Position numbers and translations under genes: made by a program
Notes under the pieces: generated by a model
The model's input: only the letters and a program-made list of their open reading frames with translations
What the model was told of the DNA's origin: nothing
Databases searched by the model: none
Assembly (NCBI RefSeq): GCF_030463535.1
Contig: NC_132900.1
Location: 32,546,516 to 32,610,515 of the forward strand
Length of the DNA stretch: 64,000 nucleotides
Source: Salminus brasiliensis
Taxonomy: Eukaryota; Chordata; Actinopteri; Characiformes; Bryconidae
Reading direction: 5' to 3'
Shown: positions 63,001-64,000 of the stretch, one piece after another
Layout: each line of letters opens with the position of its first letter
How positions within the stretch are numbered: position 1 is the first letter of the stretch

Positions 63001-64000
63001 TGATAGTGTGTGTATAGAGAATGTTAATGTGTGTATAGTGTATATTTTGTTTAGAATTTTATTCTGAGCTATGCTGGTGTTAAAATGCTGTTTAATGGCT
63101 TGGATATGATGACGGCTTTAATAGTGCTGTCACACTGCTCACCTTAAAGGATCAGAATCAGATGCTGGTTGTAGATTCTGTTGCAGAGTTATGGAAGGGA
63201 GTGAACGTGTTCCTCTTAAACCTACAATAGAAGTCGTTCAGGTCGTCAGCCGGGAGGGGGGGGTATTCCGTAATTACCGTGTTGAAGACCTCTCCACACT
63301 GATCAGGGACGTTGGCTGAGAGCTGATTTTTGGTGTTCCTGGCCTTTTTATACAGATTCCTGTCTGCATTTCTGTAGGCCTCTGCTTTAGTCTGATGTAG
63401 ACTTAGTTCAGTTGTGAACCAGGGCTTAATTACTGCATGCATGTGCAGAAGTCCTGGTTGCCACACACAGTCTCTCACCAAAGCTGATGTAAGAGTGTCA
63501 CAGTGTCAGTCAGTACCTCCAGGTTGTCCGCAGCAGTCCCGTCGCGTGTTTTGTTGATGTATGGATTTGCTGCTCTCTGTAGCTGAATAACTCTGGGAGA
63601 AGAGAGAGTGAGAGTGATCCCACTGATGACCCTGGAGATGACCAGAACCACCCCACCTAAACAGAGGAGAACCCTCAGGAGGACTTTGATCTGCTTGGTG
63701 ATAGTGAAGAGCTCATCACAGCACAACGGAACACAGAAGCCTAACGGGGACTCCGCTGATTTCCAGCAGGGCTTAGGTAAGTGTTCTACTCTCAGATTAC
63801 AGATGTGATGATTTCAGAAATCCGTTATCTTTAATATTCAGTGTCGAGTTCAGATTCAGGATTCTGTGGGATATTTGAATGATTCAGATTTTCTTATTTT
63901 AATTTTGTTTTTATTAATATTAAATTAATATTCGTTACTAAAATGTTAAACATGTTTATTTAGAAGCGAAGAGTTCTCTCTCCTCGGACCTGCTGACCGA
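56371..64000 (+). CDS. atm: ATM serine/threonine kinase, 5' part (runs off the window)
   Basis: ATM is the PI3K-like kinase that signals DNA double-strand breaks. Coding exons: 56371-56442, 56603-56721, 56821-56966, 57164-57328, 57690-57855, 58207-58445, 58898-59067, 59259-59407, 59570-59944, 60311-60508, 60877-60978; these eleven join in phase to about 634 codons. The start [20 protein letters not shown], then [56 protein letters not shown], NEIxHIGSRGKY-like [11 protein letters not shown] and VDREFWKLF match vertebrate ATM. Further exons: 61129-61356, 62113-62243, 62511-62635 (or from 62518), 62731-62819, a doubtful one at 63665-63776, and one from 63964. From 61.2 kb on the frame is broken in several exons (see findings). 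Only N-terminal helical repeats are encoded; the kinase domain lies beyond the window. Confidence 0.93.
60031..60076. repeat. (CA)n microsatellite in atm intron 9
   Basis: About 22 uninterrupted CA units, 87 bp after the exon 9 donor. Confidence 0.95.
63150..63600 (-). mobile_element. Fragment of a non-LTR retrotransposon (L2/CR1/Jockey-like)
   Basis: Minus-strand translation gives, with frame breaks, [30 protein letters not shown] and LNDFYCRF, typical of the linker between endonuclease and reverse transcriptase in fish LINE polyproteins. No catalytic domain is present. It sits in the atm intron after exon 15 and its edge comes close to the next coding segment. Confidence 0.75.

Overview
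This window is ordinary vertebrate nuclear DNA, almost certainly from a ray-finned fish. It has small exons with GT-AG introns, many (CA)n, (GA)n and (AT)n microsatellites, fish-type Tc1/mariner remnants, and a gap-junction gene of the neuronal Cx36/Cx35/Cx34 group whose sequence looks like the fish gjd1 branch. An otophysan (characin or catfish-like) fish would fit, but the species cannot be fixed from sequence alone. There are no prokaryotic, CRISPR or viral gene clusters.

Layout. Five protein genes were rebuilt exon by exon from splice sites, reading phase and remembered vertebrate family sequence. On the minus strand: sirt2 (16 coding exons, 8528 to 2878, 386 aa), dmac2 (6 coding exons, 13188 to 9812, 262 aa), a gjd1-type connexin (two exons, 44102-44032 and 30439-29593, 305 aa, split by a 13.6-kb intron) and nop53 (12 coding exons, 55181 to 49816, 453 aa). 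On the plus strand: the 5' part of atm from 56371 to the window edge, covering only the N-terminal helical-repeat region. nop53 and atm are head to head with about 1.2 kb between start codons. Large gene-free stretches (1-2877, 13189-29592, the connexin intron, 44103-49815) hold repeats and perhaps conserved non-coding DNA.

Repeats. At least three interspersed families recur, named here by letter: A (Tc1/mariner-like short inverted-repeat element, several copies), B (about 0.3-0.4 kb, three copies) and C (SINE-like, three copies). There are also two internally deleted Tc1 copies, a MITE in a dmac2 intron, two foldback repeats and a LINE fragment in atm. Several simple repeats sit where they touch splicing: a (GGGCA)n tract starts 16 nt after a sirt2 donor, and a (CT)n tract is the polypyrimidine tract of a dmac2 acceptor.

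The gene products do not form one pathway: SIRT2 is an NAD-dependent deacylase, DMAC2 a mitochondrial complex I assembly protein, the connexin an electrical-synapse channel, NOP53 a ribosome-biogenesis factor and ATM a DNA-damage kinase. The strongest anomaly is a cluster of one-nucleotide reading-frame breaks in atm exons after 61.2 kb, while the first eleven coding exons and all other genes are clean. I did not find an undescribed biological system.
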